Origin: Flagellimonas lutaonensis
GTDB lineage: Bacteria; Bacteroidota; Bacteroidia; Flavobacteriales; Flavobacteriaceae
Reading direction: 5' to 3'
Length of the DNA: 64,000 bases
NCBI RefSeq assembly: GCF_000963865.1
Contig: NZ_CP011071.1
Span: forward strand, 1,306,501 to 1,370,500
The translations under genes were made by a program, and so were the position numbers. Below, piece after piece: positions 8,698 to 18,253 of this stretch. Under the pieces are notes generated by a model that was not told the DNA's origin, made no database searches, and saw nothing but the letters and a program-made list of their open reading frames with translations. Within the stretch, counting starts at the first letter, position 1, and every line of letters starts with the position of its first letter.

Positions 8698-9695
8698 TGT
8701 GGCAGAATATTGAATTTGCGAATCCTGAGTTTTTTTGGCTGCTATTGCTGTTGCCGATAGCGATACTCTGGTTCTTTCTCAAGAGAAAGGAAGAAATGGC
8801 CACACTCAAGATTTCGAGCCTTAAGGGATTTGCGCATCCTTCTTTCCTTTCAAGATTGAAACCTGCCCTCTTTGTGCTGCGATTACTGTCTTTGGCATTG
8901 ATCATCACGGCCTTGGCCCGCCCACAGACAGAAGATATTTCAACCCGCACAAAAACCACCAAGGGTATAGATATTGTCATGGCCATCGATGTATCGTCGA
9001 GCATGTTGGCAAGAGACTTGAAACCCAATCGGTTGGTGGCCCTTAAAGAAGTGGCCGCAGACTTCATCAAAAAACGGCCCAACGACCGGATCGGTCTAGT
9101 GGCCTTTGCGGGCGAGAGCTATACAAAAACACCCATTACCAGTGATAAGTCCATCGTACTGAATTCATTGCGCGACATTTCATACGGTGAACTCGAAGAC
9201 GGTACTGCCATTGGCATGGGACTGGCCACATCGGTGAACCGATTAAAGGAAAGCAAGGCCATAAGCAAAGTGATTATTCTGTTGACCGATGGGGTGAACA
9301 ACTCAGGATTCATAGAACCCCAAACGGCCGCCGACTTAGCCGTTGAATACGGCATAAAGACCTACACCATTGGGCTGGGCACCAATGGCAATGCCCTGAC
9401 CCCCATCTCATATAACCGTGATGGTTCTTTTCGCTACGGCATGCGGCAGGTAGAAATCGATGAAGCGCTGTTGCAAGACATCGCCGAACTTACCGGAGGC
9501 AAATATTTCAGGGCCACCGATAATGAGAAGCTCGAAGAAATCTATGAAGAGATAAACAAATTGGAAAAAACAGAAATTGAAGAATTCAAATACTATAAGT
9601 ACGAAGAAAAGTTCAGGCCCCTTATTTTTTTGGCAGGAGGCTTGCTATTAATCGAGTGGGTGCTGAGAAGCACCGTTTTTAGAAGTTTTATCTGA
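8697..9695 (+). CDS. batA: BatA, VWA-domain inner membrane protein
   Basis: 333-codon frame; the ATG at 8697, overlapping the previous stop, is preferred over the GTG one codon earlier. Two N-terminal hydrophobic segments (about 10-28 and 55-75) precede a VWA domain whose MIDAS motif DVSSS starts at Asp98, with the later Thr and Asp (LLTDGVNN) also present. A C-terminal membrane helix (about 305-325) closes the protein. BatA binds divalent metal through the MIDAS and works with BatB and MoxR; in Bacteroides fragilis the bat genes aid oxygen tolerance. The gap to batB is two bases. Confidence 0.9.
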   Translation: MWQNIEFANPEFFWLLLLLPIAILWFFLKRKEEMATLKISSLKGFAHPSFLSRLKPALFVLRLLSLALIITALARPQTEDISTRTKTTKGIDIVMAIDVSSSMLARDLKPNRLVALKEVAADFIKKRPNDRIGLVAFAGESYTKTPITSDKSIVLNSLRDISYGELEDGTAIGMGLATSVNRLKESKAISKVIILLTDGVNNSGFIEPQTAADLAVEYGIKTYTIGLGTNGNALTPISYNRDGSFRYGMRQVEIDEALLQDIAELTGGKYFRATDNEKLEEIYEEINKLEKTEIEEFKYYKYEEKFRPLIFLAGGLLLIEWVLRSTVFRSFI

Positions 9696-9697
9696 TC

Positions 9698-10744
9698 ATG
9701 ATCCAGTTCGACGAAAAAATATTCTTTTATCTGTTGGCCATCTTGCCCGTTATGGTATTGGTCTTCGTTTCGCTGCAATACTGGAAAAACAGAAAGCAAA
9801 AACAGTTTGCCGAAAAGAAATTGCTGAAGCGATTGGCCCCGAACCGGTCTATCTTTAAATCAACCCTGAAGCTCATTTTGCTATTGTTGGGTCTGTTTTT
9901 TTTGATTATCGCCCTGGTCAATCCAAAGATCGGAACCAAGCTCGAAACCGTAAAGAGAGAGGGGGTCGATATTGTTTTTGCCGTTGATGTATCAAAAAGC
10001 ATGTTAGCAGAAGACATTGCCCCCAACCGGTTGGAAAAAGCCAAGCGCTTGGTATCTGAGATCATCAACCAATTGGCCAGCGACCGAATCGGCATTATCG
10101 CCTTTGCGGGCCAGGCATATCCGCAACTGCCCATAACCACCGACTACGGTGCTGCCAAAATGTTCTTGCAGGCCATGAACACCGATATGCTCTCATCGCA
10201 GGGCACGGCCATCAATGCCGCCATTGAGTTGGCCAGCACCTATTACGATGATGCCGAACAGACCAATAGGGTATTGTTTGTTATCTCTGACGGTGAAGAC
10301 CATTCTGAAAGTTCGACCTTGGATGCGGTCGAACAGGCTGTCGAAAATGGCATTCGCATATTTACCATTGGGGTCGGTAAGGCCAAGGGCGCGCCCATTC
10401 CCATCAAACGAAACGGGGTGGTCGAAAGTTTGAAAAAAGATGCCAATGGCGAGGTGGTCATCACCAAATTGAACGAAACAGTGCTTTCAGAAATCGCCAG
10501 CAAGGGCAACGGTGAGTACATAGATGGTACCAACACAGAGGCTGCCGTGGAGTACATTAAGGAAGAGTTGAACAAAATGGACAAGAAAGAGTTCGAGGCC
10601 AAGCAATTTGCAGAATACAAAGACCAGTTTCAGTGGTTCTTGGGCATAGCGCTTTTCTTCCTATTTTTAGATATTTTCGTTTTGGACAGAAAAACGAGGT
10701 GGCTTAAGAAATTGAACCTTTTTAATGAACAGGACTATGAGTAG
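9698..10744 (+). CDS. batB: BatB, VWA-domain inner membrane protein
   Basis: 348 residues, same plan as BatA: two N-terminal membrane helices (about 8-24 and 55-72), a VWA domain with MIDAS DVSKS starting at Asp97, VISDGEDHSE for the later metal ligand, and a C-terminal membrane helix (about 308-328). Paralogue of the preceding batA by tandem duplication, which is universal in the Bat operon. The last 20 bases overlap the start of batC, showing tight translational coupling. Confidence 0.9.
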   Translation: MIQFDEKIFFYLLAILPVMVLVFVSLQYWKNRKQKQFAEKKLLKRLAPNRSIFKSTLKLILLLLGLFFLIIALVNPKIGTKLETVKREGVDIVFAVDVSKSMLAEDIAPNRLEKAKRLVSEIINQLASDRIGIIAFAGQAYPQLPITTDYGAAKMFLQAMNTDMLSSQGTAINAAIELASTYYDDAEQTNRVLFVISDGEDHSESSTLDAVEQAVENGIRIFTIGVGKAKGAPIPIKRNGVVESLKKDANGEVVITKLNETVLSEIASKGNGEYIDGTNTEAAVEYIKEELNKMDKKEFEAKQFAEYKDQFQWFLGIALFFLFLDIFVLDRKTRWLKKLNLFNEQDYE

Positions 10745-11612
10745 GATGCCTTCAATTTTCATATTCACCTTACTGGCGTGGCAGTTCGGTTTTTCACAAG
10801 AGGAAACGAACGGCGTGGACGAAGAGGCGGTCGTGGCTTCACAGAACCTGACCTACGAGGCAAACCAAGAACTGCGCTCGAACGATTTTATAAACGCCGA
10901 GGTCGATTACCGTAAGGCCATTTCAAAAAACCCCGAAAACGTGGCCGCGCCTTATAACCTTGGCCGGGCCTACTACAACCGTGAGAGTCTGGGCGAGGCC
11001 TTTAACCGTTTCAAGCAGGCTGGTGAAAAAGCCATCGATAAGTCTGTCAAGCACAGGGCCTACCACAATATGGGCAATGTGTACATGAAGAACAAAGAAT
11101 ATGAGAAAGCCGTGGAGGCCTACAAAGAGGCCCTTCGCAACAATCCGAACGATGAAGAGACCCGATACAATCTGGCCTTGGCAAAAGAACTATTGAAAAA
11201 ACAGCAAGACGAGCAGAAAAACGACCAAAACCAAGACGACCAAAAAGAGCAGGACCAAGAAGAGCAAAAAGACCAGAACCAAGACCAGAACAACGAAGGT
11301 GAGAACGACCAGAACGATGAAGGCGAGCAGAATGACGAGCAAAACAAAGACAAGGGTGACGAGGGCGACAAGGGCAACGACAAGCCCGAAGAAAACAAAG
11401 AGGGCGAGGGCGACAAAAAGAAAGAACAAGAACAACAACCAAATAAAGGCGACCGACCAGACGAGAAAAAGCAACCAAGGCCCAACCAGTTATCAAAACA
11501 GCAGATCCAGAATCTGTTAGAGGCCATGCAGAACGAAGAGAAAAAAGTACAAGAAAAGCTAGAGGCCAAAAAAGTAAAAGGAGCCAAGGTCAAAAACGAA
11601 AAAGATTGGTGA
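10725..11612 (+). CDS. batC: BatC, TPR protein with acidic/glutamine-rich tail
   Basis: 295 residues. Signal-like hydrophobic start (about 8-24, ending FSQ-EE), then two to three tetratricopeptide repeats (about 40-155; AYHNMGNVYMKNKEYEKAVE is one). Residues ~160-250 are an extreme low-complexity run of D, E, Q, N, K and G, followed by a short helical C-terminus. TPRs point to protein-protein contacts within the Bat complex on the periplasmic side. The low-complexity run produces long spurious frames on the opposite strand. Start could be the ATG at 10725 or one at 10737; both overlap batB. The stop overlaps the next ATG by one base. Confidence 0.85.
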   Translation: MNRTMSRMPSIFIFTLLAWQFGFSQEETNGVDEEAVVASQNLTYEANQELRSNDFINAEVDYRKAISKNPENVAAPYNLGRAYYNRESLGEAFNRFKQAGEKAIDKSVKHRAYHNMGNVYMKNKEYEKAVEAYKEALRNNPNDEETRYNLALAKELLKKQQDEQKNDQNQDDQKEQDQEEQKDQNQDQNNEGENDQNDEGEQNDEQNKDKGDEGDKGNDKPEENKEGEGDKKKEQEQQPNKGDRPDEKKQPRPNQLSKQQIQNLLEAMQNEEKKVQEKLEAKKVKGAKVKNEKDW

Positions 11613-13387
11613 TGAGATTATGTTACCTGACATATGTGTTGCTGTTTTCGCTCTTGGCGGTGCCGAACCTATGGGCACAAGACGATGAGGTGAGCTTTCA
11701 GGTAAACCTCAGCAAAGAAAAGCTGGGCGTGAACGAGCGGTTACGGGTCGAGTTTACCATGAACAAAGATGGCGACAATTTTGTTCCGCCCGATTTTGAG
11801 GGCTTTAATGTCATCATGGGGCCCACCCAGCAGATCAGCTCTTCATGGTTCAATGGAAAACGAAGCTTTTCAAAATCGTACGCCTATATTTTGACCCCCA
11901 CAAAACAGGGTGTCTTTACCATCAAGCAAGCAAGTATTGAAATCAGTGGTAAAACCTATAAAACGGTACCCAAAAAAGTGGAGGTGACCGCTGCCGTCGA
12001 CAACCCCAACGCACCCCCCTCCGCTGATGACATTGCGTCAGAAAGTCTTGATTTGGTCGCTGAAATCTCAAAAGGCTCACCGTATCTGAACGAGGCGGTA
12101 AGTGTGGTGTACAAGTTATATATAAGTCCGAATATACGGGTGACCAACTACCGCCCCATCGACAATCCGAAATACAATAATTTCTGGAGCCAAGACATCC
12201 CCGTTACCAAGTACAATACGGTCAACACCACCTATAAGGGCAAGCCGTTTCGCAGTGTCGTGCTCAAGCGCATGGTGCTCTATCCGCAGAAAACAGGCAA
12301 GCTTGAAATTGAACCTTTGTCACTGGAAATCTATGTGGATGTGCCCACCAACCGAAGAGACTTCTTTGGAGGTAGAATATACAAGCAGACCAGTAAGATT
12401 GTTTCAGCGGGTAAAAGGGTGCTGAATGTAAAACCGTTGCCAGAAGCAGGAAAACCGGCAAACTTCAGTGGGGCTGTGGGCGAGTTTGACTTTACCGTAA
12501 GCACTAGCAAGTCTTCTTTGAACGCCTCAGAATCGTTACAGGCCAAAATTGAGATCAGTGGAAAGGGAAACCTGAAGCTGTTTCAGTTGCCAGACCTTGA
12601 GCTTCCGAGTGCTTTGGAGGTCTATGAACCGGAATTTGAGGAAAAGGTGCGAACCACCACTTCTGGTATGGAAGGGAAGGTGGCCAACAGCTATACCATT
12701 GTGCCTTCCTACAAGGGAAAATATCCCATCCCGAGCATTTCATTCAGTTACTTCAATCCGAAAACTGAAAAATACCACATTCTCGAATCGGAAGAAATTA
12801 CCCTCGATGTATTGCAGGGCCCTACCGACACCTCTACTCCAGTGGCCGCTTCGGGCGGAAGCCCCAAATACGTGGTGCCCACCGGCAAACAGTTCCATTT
12901 TATCAAAACGAGCACCACCCTGACCAACATCGGCCAAGATATTTTTCTTGGCTCGACCCGTTTTTACCTATTCTTGATTTCGCCCTTATTGCTTATTCCC
13001 ATAGCCATTTTGGTGTTCAAAAGGAGGGAGGCCATTGCCAGTGATGTTGAAGGAAACCGGTTGAAACGGGCCGACCGGCTTGCGAAAAAATTCCTTTCAA
13101 AGGCTCGAAAAGAACTGGGCAACAAAGACAACTTTTACGTTGCCCTCGAGAAGGCGCTGCACAACTATTTGAAAGCAAAATTGAAGATAGAGACCAGCGA
13201 GTTCAGCAAAGAAAAAATTACGACACTGCTCGCCGAAAAAAATGTGGATGATGATACAATCAACGGTTTTATTGCCCTCTTAAAGAACTGTGAAATGGCC
13301 CGGTACAGCCCCTTTTCAGATGTGCAGATGCAACAAGACTATGATAAGGCCAGTGAGGTTATCTCAAAAATCGACAAGCAGCTATGA
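11612..13387 (+). CDS. batD: BatD, oxygen-tolerance family membrane protein
   Basis: About 591 residues from the ATG at 11612, which overlaps the batC stop (ATGA); the upstream TTG and GTG are less likely. Signal peptide MRLCYLTYVLLF... ending LWA-QD, then a long beta-rich periplasmic region with repeated Ig-like patterns (LSKEKLGVNERLRVEF near the N-terminus and a second copy STSKSSLNASESLQAKIEIS mid-protein), one membrane helix (about 455-472), and a cytoplasmic helical tail of ~120 residues. This is the BatD layout. Ends with ATGA overlap onto batE. Confidence 0.88.
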   Translation: MRLCYLTYVLLFSLLAVPNLWAQDDEVSFQVNLSKEKLGVNERLRVEFTMNKDGDNFVPPDFEGFNVIMGPTQQISSSWFNGKRSFSKSYAYILTPTKQGVFTIKQASIEISGKTYKTVPKKVEVTAAVDNPNAPPSADDIASESLDLVAEISKGSPYLNEAVSVVYKLYISPNIRVTNYRPIDNPKYNNFWSQDIPVTKYNTVNTTYKGKPFRSVVLKRMVLYPQKTGKLEIEPLSLEIYVDVPTNRRDFFGGRIYKQTSKIVSAGKRVLNVKPLPEAGKPANFSGAVGEFDFTVSTSKSSLNASESLQAKIEISGKGNLKLFQLPDLELPSALEVYEPEFEEKVRTTTSGMEGKVANSYTIVPSYKGKYPIPSISFSYFNPKTEKYHILESEEITLDVLQGPTDTSTPVAASGGSPKYVVPTGKQFHFIKTSTTLTNIGQDIFLGSTRFYLFLISPLLLIPIAILVFKRREAIASDVEGNRLKRADRLAKKFLSKARKELGNKDNFYVALEKALHNYLKAKLKIETSEFSKEKITTLLAEKNVDDDTINGFIALLKNCEMARYSPFSDVQMQQDYDKASEVISKIDKQL

Positions 13388-14145
13388 GAATGTTTACATT
13401 CAACTTACTGATGGTTCTTTCGCTCTTTGCTGCCCAGGCACAGACCAAGAACTTGTTCGATGAAGCAAATGAAGCCTATAATGCCGGCGATTATCAAACG
13501 GCTATTGCCCTGTACCAGAAAATCATTGAAGAGAATCATCATTCTGCAGAACTTTACTTCAATCTTGGCAATGCCCATTACAAACTCAATGAAATTGGCC
13601 CCAGTATCTATTATTATGAAAAAGCCCTGCTACTGGATCCGAATGACAGTGAGATCAAGAACAACCTTGCCTATGCGCAGAACATGCGGTTAGATGCCAT
13701 TGAGAACATGCCAAAAACAACCCTCAACAAATTTTATGATGATGTATTGGGAGTATTTTCTTTTGATCAGTGGGCAAAATTGGCGGTAATACTATCAATG
13801 GCATTTGTAGCAACCTACTTGTTCTACTATTTCTCACGTTCGGCCTTAAAGAAGCGGATAGCCTTTATTTCAAGTATGGTAATCCTTTTTTGGGGCATTG
13901 TTTGCGTAACCCTATCGTACCTCGGTTACCAACAATATAAAAACGACAACCCGGCCATAGTCTTAGCCGAAGAGGTCAAGATTACATCAGAACCCAACAG
14001 CCGTGGCCAAGTTGTATTTACCCTTCATGAGGGCACCAAGGTCAATATATTGGACCAGTTTGAAGGGTGGAGCAAGATCAGAATCGCAGACGGGCAAACC
14101 GGTTGGTTGCCGGCAGAGCACATTAAGGCGTTGAAAGACTTTTGA
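13384..14145 (+). CDS. batE: BatE, TPR and SH3-like domain membrane protein
   Basis: 253 residues. Signal peptide ending AQA-QT; TPR repeats over about 20-100 (AIALYQKIIEENHHSAELYF, then NLGNAHYKLNEIGPSIYYYE); two membrane helices (about 132-152 and 158-180); and a C-terminal bacterial SH3-like domain (about 190-250) with the usual EVKITSEPNSRG ... GWLPAEHI pattern. Last gene of the operon. Bacterial SH3 domains often bind cell-wall peptides, which would place this end outside the cytoplasm. Confidence 0.88.
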   Translation: MRMFTFNLLMVLSLFAAQAQTKNLFDEANEAYNAGDYQTAIALYQKIIEENHHSAELYFNLGNAHYKLNEIGPSIYYYEKALLLDPNDSEIKNNLAYAQNMRLDAIENMPKTTLNKFYDDVLGVFSFDQWAKLAVILSMAFVATYLFYYFSRSALKKRIAFISSMVILFWGIVCVTLSYLGYQQYKNDNPAIVLAEEVKITSEPNSRGQVVFTLHEGTKVNILDQFEGWSKIRIADGQTGWLPAEHIKALKDF

Positions 14146-14205
14146 AATTTTTTAACTAAAATCTAAGGGCTTCTCGTTATATTTGGGTTTCTCTGAAAAA
14201 ATAAA

Positions 14206-14499
14206 ATGCGACGTTATATTGCCATTTATTTTTCAATTCTTTTGCTCGCTTCTATTGGGGTGCCCTCAATAGCCCATATGGTCGGCGATGAGATGAACAT
14301 TGGTTTTTTCAACTCTCCTGAAGAAGAAGAGAACCAAACTGCCTATGAGCGCATATTCAGGGAACACTTTTCAGAGTATGCCCTCTCAACCTACATTTGG
14401 GACAATTCGAAAGATGATAGTAAAATCAGAACATTGGATTTTATCAAGGTCCAAAAAGGTTTTTTTGACCATATAACACCTCCTCCGAAGGCAGTTTAG
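14206..14499 (+). CDS. Small exported protein of unknown function
   Basis: 97 residues that I do not recognise. The first ~24 residues form a signal peptide (RRYIAIYFSILLLASIGVPS), the rest is charged and rich in acidic and aromatic residues (NSPEEEENQTAYERIF). A good -7 element TATATTTG lies at 14178-14185, 21 bases before the ATG, suggesting its own promoter with a short leader, though no TTG is seen at the right distance. It sits between the Bat operon and carbonic anhydrase and is not closely spaced to either. Confidence 0.6.
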   Translation: MRRYIAIYFSILLLASIGVPSIAHMVGDEMNIGFFNSPEEEENQTAYERIFREHFSEYALSTYIWDNSKDDSKIRTLDFIKVQKGFFDHITPPPKAV

Positions 14500-14599
14500 T
14501 AGTTGCTTTCGTATTCTAATTTCTTTAATTTTTAACAACTGATCCCCATTGGGGAAATAACAACCTATCATTGGTTCAACCAATAAAAAGCAAACTGAT

Positions 14600-15229
14600 A
14601 TGATCACTACCACAATTGACAAAGAAACACAGAGTGCCCTTACCCCTGATAATGTTATCGATGACTTGATTCAGGGCAACCAAAGGTTTGTAAAAGACTC
14701 TATGCAGGCAAGAGCCTACCAAAAACAGCGCGAAAGTACCGTGAGTGGGCAATATCCCAAAGCCGCAGTTTTATCGTGCATCGATTCAAGGGTGCCGGTA
14801 GAAACCATTTTTGACCAAGGCATAGGCGATTTGTTCGTGGCTCGTGTAGCGGGTAATTTTGAAAATACCGACATCTTGGGAAGCCTTGAGTACTCATGCA
14901 AGGTAGCCGGCAGCAAATTGATCTTTGTGTTGGGCCATGAATCATGTGGCGCAGTAAAGGCGGCATGCGATGGTGTCGAATTGGGCAATATCACCCCCAT
15001 GTTGAGCAACATACTTCCCGCCGTCAAGCTTTCGGCCGAACAGGTCGATGGCGAGGCCAACTCATCAAATCCAGATTTTGTGGCCAAAACGGTCGAGAAC
15101 AACGTGAAGCTGACCATTGAGCGAATTCGCAAAAGAAGCCCCATTCTCAAAGAAATGGAAGAGGTAGGCGACATAATGATCATTGGGGGCGTCTATTCGT
15201 TGTCAACGGGCAAAGTGACCCTTGTTTAA
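14600..15229 (+). CDS. Beta-class carbonic anhydrase
   Basis: 209 residues. Zinc ligands are Cys60, His113 and Cys116 (SCIDSR and GHESCGAV), with the Asp62-Arg64 dyad that controls the active site. Catalyses CO2 + H2O to bicarbonate in the cytoplasm. The SulP transporter gene starts 43 bases downstream on the same strand. Carbonic anhydrase plus SulP is a recurrent pairing in bacteria and suggests joint bicarbonate uptake and CO2/HCO3- balance, which would feed carboxylases such as the AccC encoded near the end of this window. No signal peptide seen. Confidence 0.93.
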   Translation: MITTTIDKETQSALTPDNVIDDLIQGNQRFVKDSMQARAYQKQRESTVSGQYPKAAVLSCIDSRVPVETIFDQGIGDLFVARVAGNFENTDILGSLEYSCKVAGSKLIFVLGHESCGAVKAACDGVELGNITPMLSNILPAVKLSAEQVDGEANSSNPDFVAKTVENNVKLTIERIRKRSPILKEMEEVGDIMIIGGVYSLSTGKVTLV

Positions 15230-15272
15230 GAGTGAAACAACCGATCATTCCTTAATTTAAAAAAACCACAGC

Positions 15273-17126
15273 ATGTTCAAACATATAAAAGGAGACCTCT
15301 TTGGAGGAATCACAGCAGGTATTGTAGCATTGCCACTGGCCCTTGCCTTTGGTGTAAGCTCAGGACTCGGCCCCAGTGCAGGTCTGTACGGTGCCATATT
15401 CATCAGCTTTTTTGCAGCCCTTTTTGGGGGCACCAACACGCAGATTTCAGGCCCGACAGCACCTATGACAGCCGTGAGTATGGTTATTATTGCCAGTATT
15501 TTGGCGGTACATGACGGTGATATAGAAAAAGCATTGCCCATTATTTTGGCGGTCTTTTTATTGGCTGGCCTGATGCAGATCGGTCTGGGTATTATCGGTT
15601 TGGGCAAATACATCAAGTACATTCCCTATCCCGTGGTTTCAGGGTTTATGACCGCCATTGGTGTCATTATCCTGGTTACCCAAATTTTGCCGGCTGTGGG
15701 TTATTATCCCAAAGAAGATGAAGAATTTGTAATCCAATACAAACCAATGGCGGAGGAGGTTATCCTTGAAAATATTTTAAAAGAAGAGGCCGGTGAAGGA
15801 ATATTGGTTTTGGAAAACTTTGAGGAAACCATTAATAGGGCAAAATTGATTACTGAAGAAGATATGATGAAAGAGGCCAAAACCCTGGCAGCCAAAGATG
15901 CTTCCGGCGTTATTGGTACCCTAAAGGTATTGCCAAGGGCCCTCAAGAACATCAATTGGCTCGAACTGGCCTTGGCTTTGGCCACTATAATCATCATTTA
16001 TGGGTTCAAGAGAATAACCACAGCTGTACCCAGTACTTTGGTGGCCTTGATCGTAGTTTCCGGCATTGCTTACGGATTTGGGCTCGATTATCGCCCCATA
16101 GAACAAATACCTGAGGGCTTGCCCATTCCGCAGTTAGAGATTTTTACCCAGTTCAAACTCTCTGCCATGACGCCCTACATATTTACAGCCCTTACGTTGG
16201 CTCTGTTGGGCGCCATCGACTCGTTGTTGACCTCGGTGGTTGCCGACAACATGACGAACACCAAGCACAAACCCAACAAAGAATTGGTCGGGCAGGGTAT
16301 CGGTAACAGTATCGCAGCTATTTTTGGCGGTATCCCCGGTGCAGGTGCGACCATACGTACCGTGGTAAATATCAAGTCGGGTGGCAAAACACGCCTGTCG
16401 GGTATGATTGCCGGTCTGTTGCTATTGGTCATTCTATTGGCCTTAGGGCCAGTAGCTTCCCAAATTCCGGCAGCAGTTTTGGCAGGCATTTTGGTAACGG
16501 TAGGTATCGGCGTGATGGATTATAAAGGATTAAAGGCCATTCCATATCTCCCCAAGGACATAAAATTGGGCCCCCTGAAACTCAGTTCAGAAGTCCTTAT
16601 CATGTTGACGGTACTTATTTTATCGTCTGTCTGGAATTTGGTCTATGCCGTGGGCATCGGTCTGGTAATCGCCTCTTTGATGTTTATGAAGAAGATAGGC
16701 GACCTCACGGCAAAACGCTCTGTTGTGAGCACCTTGCGTGAGCAAACTTGGTCAGACGAGCGCGACTTCCCAGAAAAGCTAAAAGAAGAAGTTTTCATCA
16801 AACATGTCAAAGGACCCTTGTTCTTTGGATCTACCAGCGATATACAAATGTTGGCCGATCAGATTCCGGAAACGGCAGAGGCGGTTATCATCAGACTTGA
16901 CCTGATGCAGTATATGGATCAATCGGGTCTTTATGCCATGGAAGACATTTTGCAAGACCTAAAGCGAAACGGTATTACCGTTTTGTTCGTTGGCCTACTG
17001 GATCAACCCAGATACATGATGGAACGTATCGATATCATTCCCGATTTAATCCCCGAAGAGCACATCTTTGAAAACATTGATGAATGTATCGATTGGGTAA
17101 GGGAAAATATAGAGGATAAATATTGA
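15273..17126 (+). CDS. SulP-family anion transporter with STAS domain (probable bicarbonate)
   Basis: 617 residues. About 10-12 membrane helices from residue 10 to 470; SulP hallmarks GGITAGIVALPLALAFG at the N-terminus and ISGPTAPM in the first third; a C-terminal STAS domain (about 500-610) with LDLMQYMDQSGLYAMED. Oddity: a hydrophilic insertion of roughly 80 residues at about 150-230 (KEDEEFVIQYKP onward), longer than usual for SulP loops. Family members move sulfate, bicarbonate or other anions; the carbonic anhydrase directly upstream favours bicarbonate, in the manner of BicA. Inner membrane. Confidence 0.88.
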   Translation: MFKHIKGDLFGGITAGIVALPLALAFGVSSGLGPSAGLYGAIFISFFAALFGGTNTQISGPTAPMTAVSMVIIASILAVHDGDIEKALPIILAVFLLAGLMQIGLGIIGLGKYIKYIPYPVVSGFMTAIGVIILVTQILPAVGYYPKEDEEFVIQYKPMAEEVILENILKEEAGEGILVLENFEETINRAKLITEEDMMKEAKTLAAKDASGVIGTLKVLPRALKNINWLELALALATIIIIYGFKRITTAVPSTLVALIVVSGIAYGFGLDYRPIEQIPEGLPIPQLEIFTQFKLSAMTPYIFTALTLALLGAIDSLLTSVVADNMTNTKHKPNKELVGQGIGNSIAAIFGGIPGAGATIRTVVNIKSGGKTRLSGMIAGLLLLVILLALGPVASQIPAAVLAGILVTVGIGVMDYKGLKAIPYLPKDIKLGPLKLSSEVLIMLTVLILSSVWNLVYAVGIGLVIASLMFMKKIGDLTAKRSVVSTLREQTWSDERDFPEKLKEEVFIKHVKGPLFFGSTSDIQMLADQIPETAEAVIIRLDLMQYMDQSGLYAMEDILQDLKRNGITVLFVGLLDQPRYMMERIDIIPDLIPEEHIFENIDECIDWVRENIEDKY

Positions 17127-17152
17127 GGCTCAGCATTCTGTTTGGCCTTGGT

Positions 17153-17181
17153 TTGTTTTAGGCCGCAATTCACTAAATTTG
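17153..17181 (+). promoter_or_regulatory. pheS promoter
   Basis: TTG at 17153-17155 and TAAATTTG at 17174-17181, 18 bases apart, match the flavobacterial TTG-N17-23-TAnnTTTG consensus fully. Predicted start about 17187, leaving a leader of under 20 bases before the pheS ATG. Confidence 0.65.
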
Positions 17182-17204
17182 TCGGCTATTAAGGCCTTCA
17201 GGTG

Positions 17205-18224
17205 ATGATCAATACCATAAAAGAACATTTGAAAAAAGTTGAAAGCTTCGATGCTACATCAAAAGATGAGATCGAAGCTTTCAGAATTCAATATCTGGGC
17301 AAAAAAGGGCTGTTGAACGCATTCTTTGCCGAGTTCAGAAATGTGCCCAATGATCAGAAAAAAGAATTTGGTCAAGCAATCAACCAGTTGAAAAACGCGG
17401 CCACTGAAAAGGTCAATGCACTAAAGAGCTCTTTAAGCGATTCAAGAGAAAAGGCCGGTAAGTATGGTGACCTTACCCGGCCCGGCGAACCCATTGAAAT
17501 TGGTGCCCGGCACCCTATTTCAATAGTAAAAAACCAGATTATCGATGTTTTTTCGAGAATTGGCTTCAATGTGTCAGAAGGGCCCGAAATAGAGGATGAC
17601 TGGCATAATTTCACGGCATTGAACCTGCCCGAGTACCACCCTGCCCGCGATATGCAGGATACTTTTTTCATTCAAACCGACCCTGATATCTTGTTGCGCA
17701 CCCATACTTCATCGGTACAGGTGCGGTATATGGAAAACCACAAACCCCCGATTCGAACGATTTCTCCGGGCCGCGTTTACCGAAATGAGGCCATATCGGC
17801 GCGTTCACATTGCTTTTTTCATCAAGTGGAAGGCCTCTATGTAGACAAAAACGTTTCATTTGCAGACCTGAAACAAACGCTGCAATATTTTACCTCAGAA
17901 ATGTTCGGGAAGTCAAAAATACGTCTTCGCCCCTCTTATTTCCCGTTTACGGAGCCCAGTGCAGAGGTAGATGTTTACTGGGGGTTAGAGACCGAGACCG
18001 ATTACCGCATGACCAAGGGTACGGGCTGGCTAGAGATTATGGGGTGTGGTATGGTTGACCCCAATGTGCTTCAGAACTGCGGTATTGACCCAGAAGTCTA
18101 TTCTGGCTTTGCCTTTGGCATGGGCATTGACCGCATTGCCCTATTGTTGTACCAAATACCCGACATTCGTCTGTTGAGCGAAAATGATGTGCGGTTTCTA
18201 GAGCAATTCAAGAGTGCCCTATAG
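17205..18224 (+). CDS. pheS: Phenylalanine-tRNA ligase alpha subunit
   Basis: About 339 residues. N-terminal coiled coil (about 1-85), then the class II core: [21 protein letters not shown], motif 2 around [17 protein letters not shown], and motif 3 [12 protein letters not shown] near the C-terminus. Charges tRNA-Phe as an alpha2-beta2 complex; pheT is not in this window, so the subunits are encoded apart, as is common in Bacteroidetes. The ATG at 17205 is preferred to the GTG one codon earlier because relatives start with MI(D/N)xIKE. A consensus promoter lies just upstream. Confidence 0.95.
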   Translation: MINTIKEHLKKVESFDATSKDEIEAFRIQYLGKKGLLNAFFAEFRNVPNDQKKEFGQAINQLKNAATEKVNALKSSLSDSREKAGKYGDLTRPGEPIEIGARHPISIVKNQIIDVFSRIGFNVSEGPEIEDDWHNFTALNLPEYHPARDMQDTFFIQTDPDILLRTHTSSVQVRYMENHKPPIRTISPGRVYRNEAISARSHCFFHQVEGLYVDKNVSFADLKQTLQYFTSEMFGKSKIRLRPSYFPFTEPSAEVDVYWGLETETDYRMTKGTGWLEIMGCGMVDPNVLQNCGIDPEVYSGFAFGMGIDRIALLLYQIPDIRLLSENDVRFLEQFKSAL

Positions 18225-18253
18225 GTTACACCAAAGGTATTTTCAGTTGTCAC

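Noticed and set aside
11047-11593. Long open frames opposite batC (up to ~157 codons)
   Set aside because: They are shadows of the low-complexity D/E/K/Q-rich region of BatC; composition is Ser/Leu/Cys/Phe-rich without any domain.
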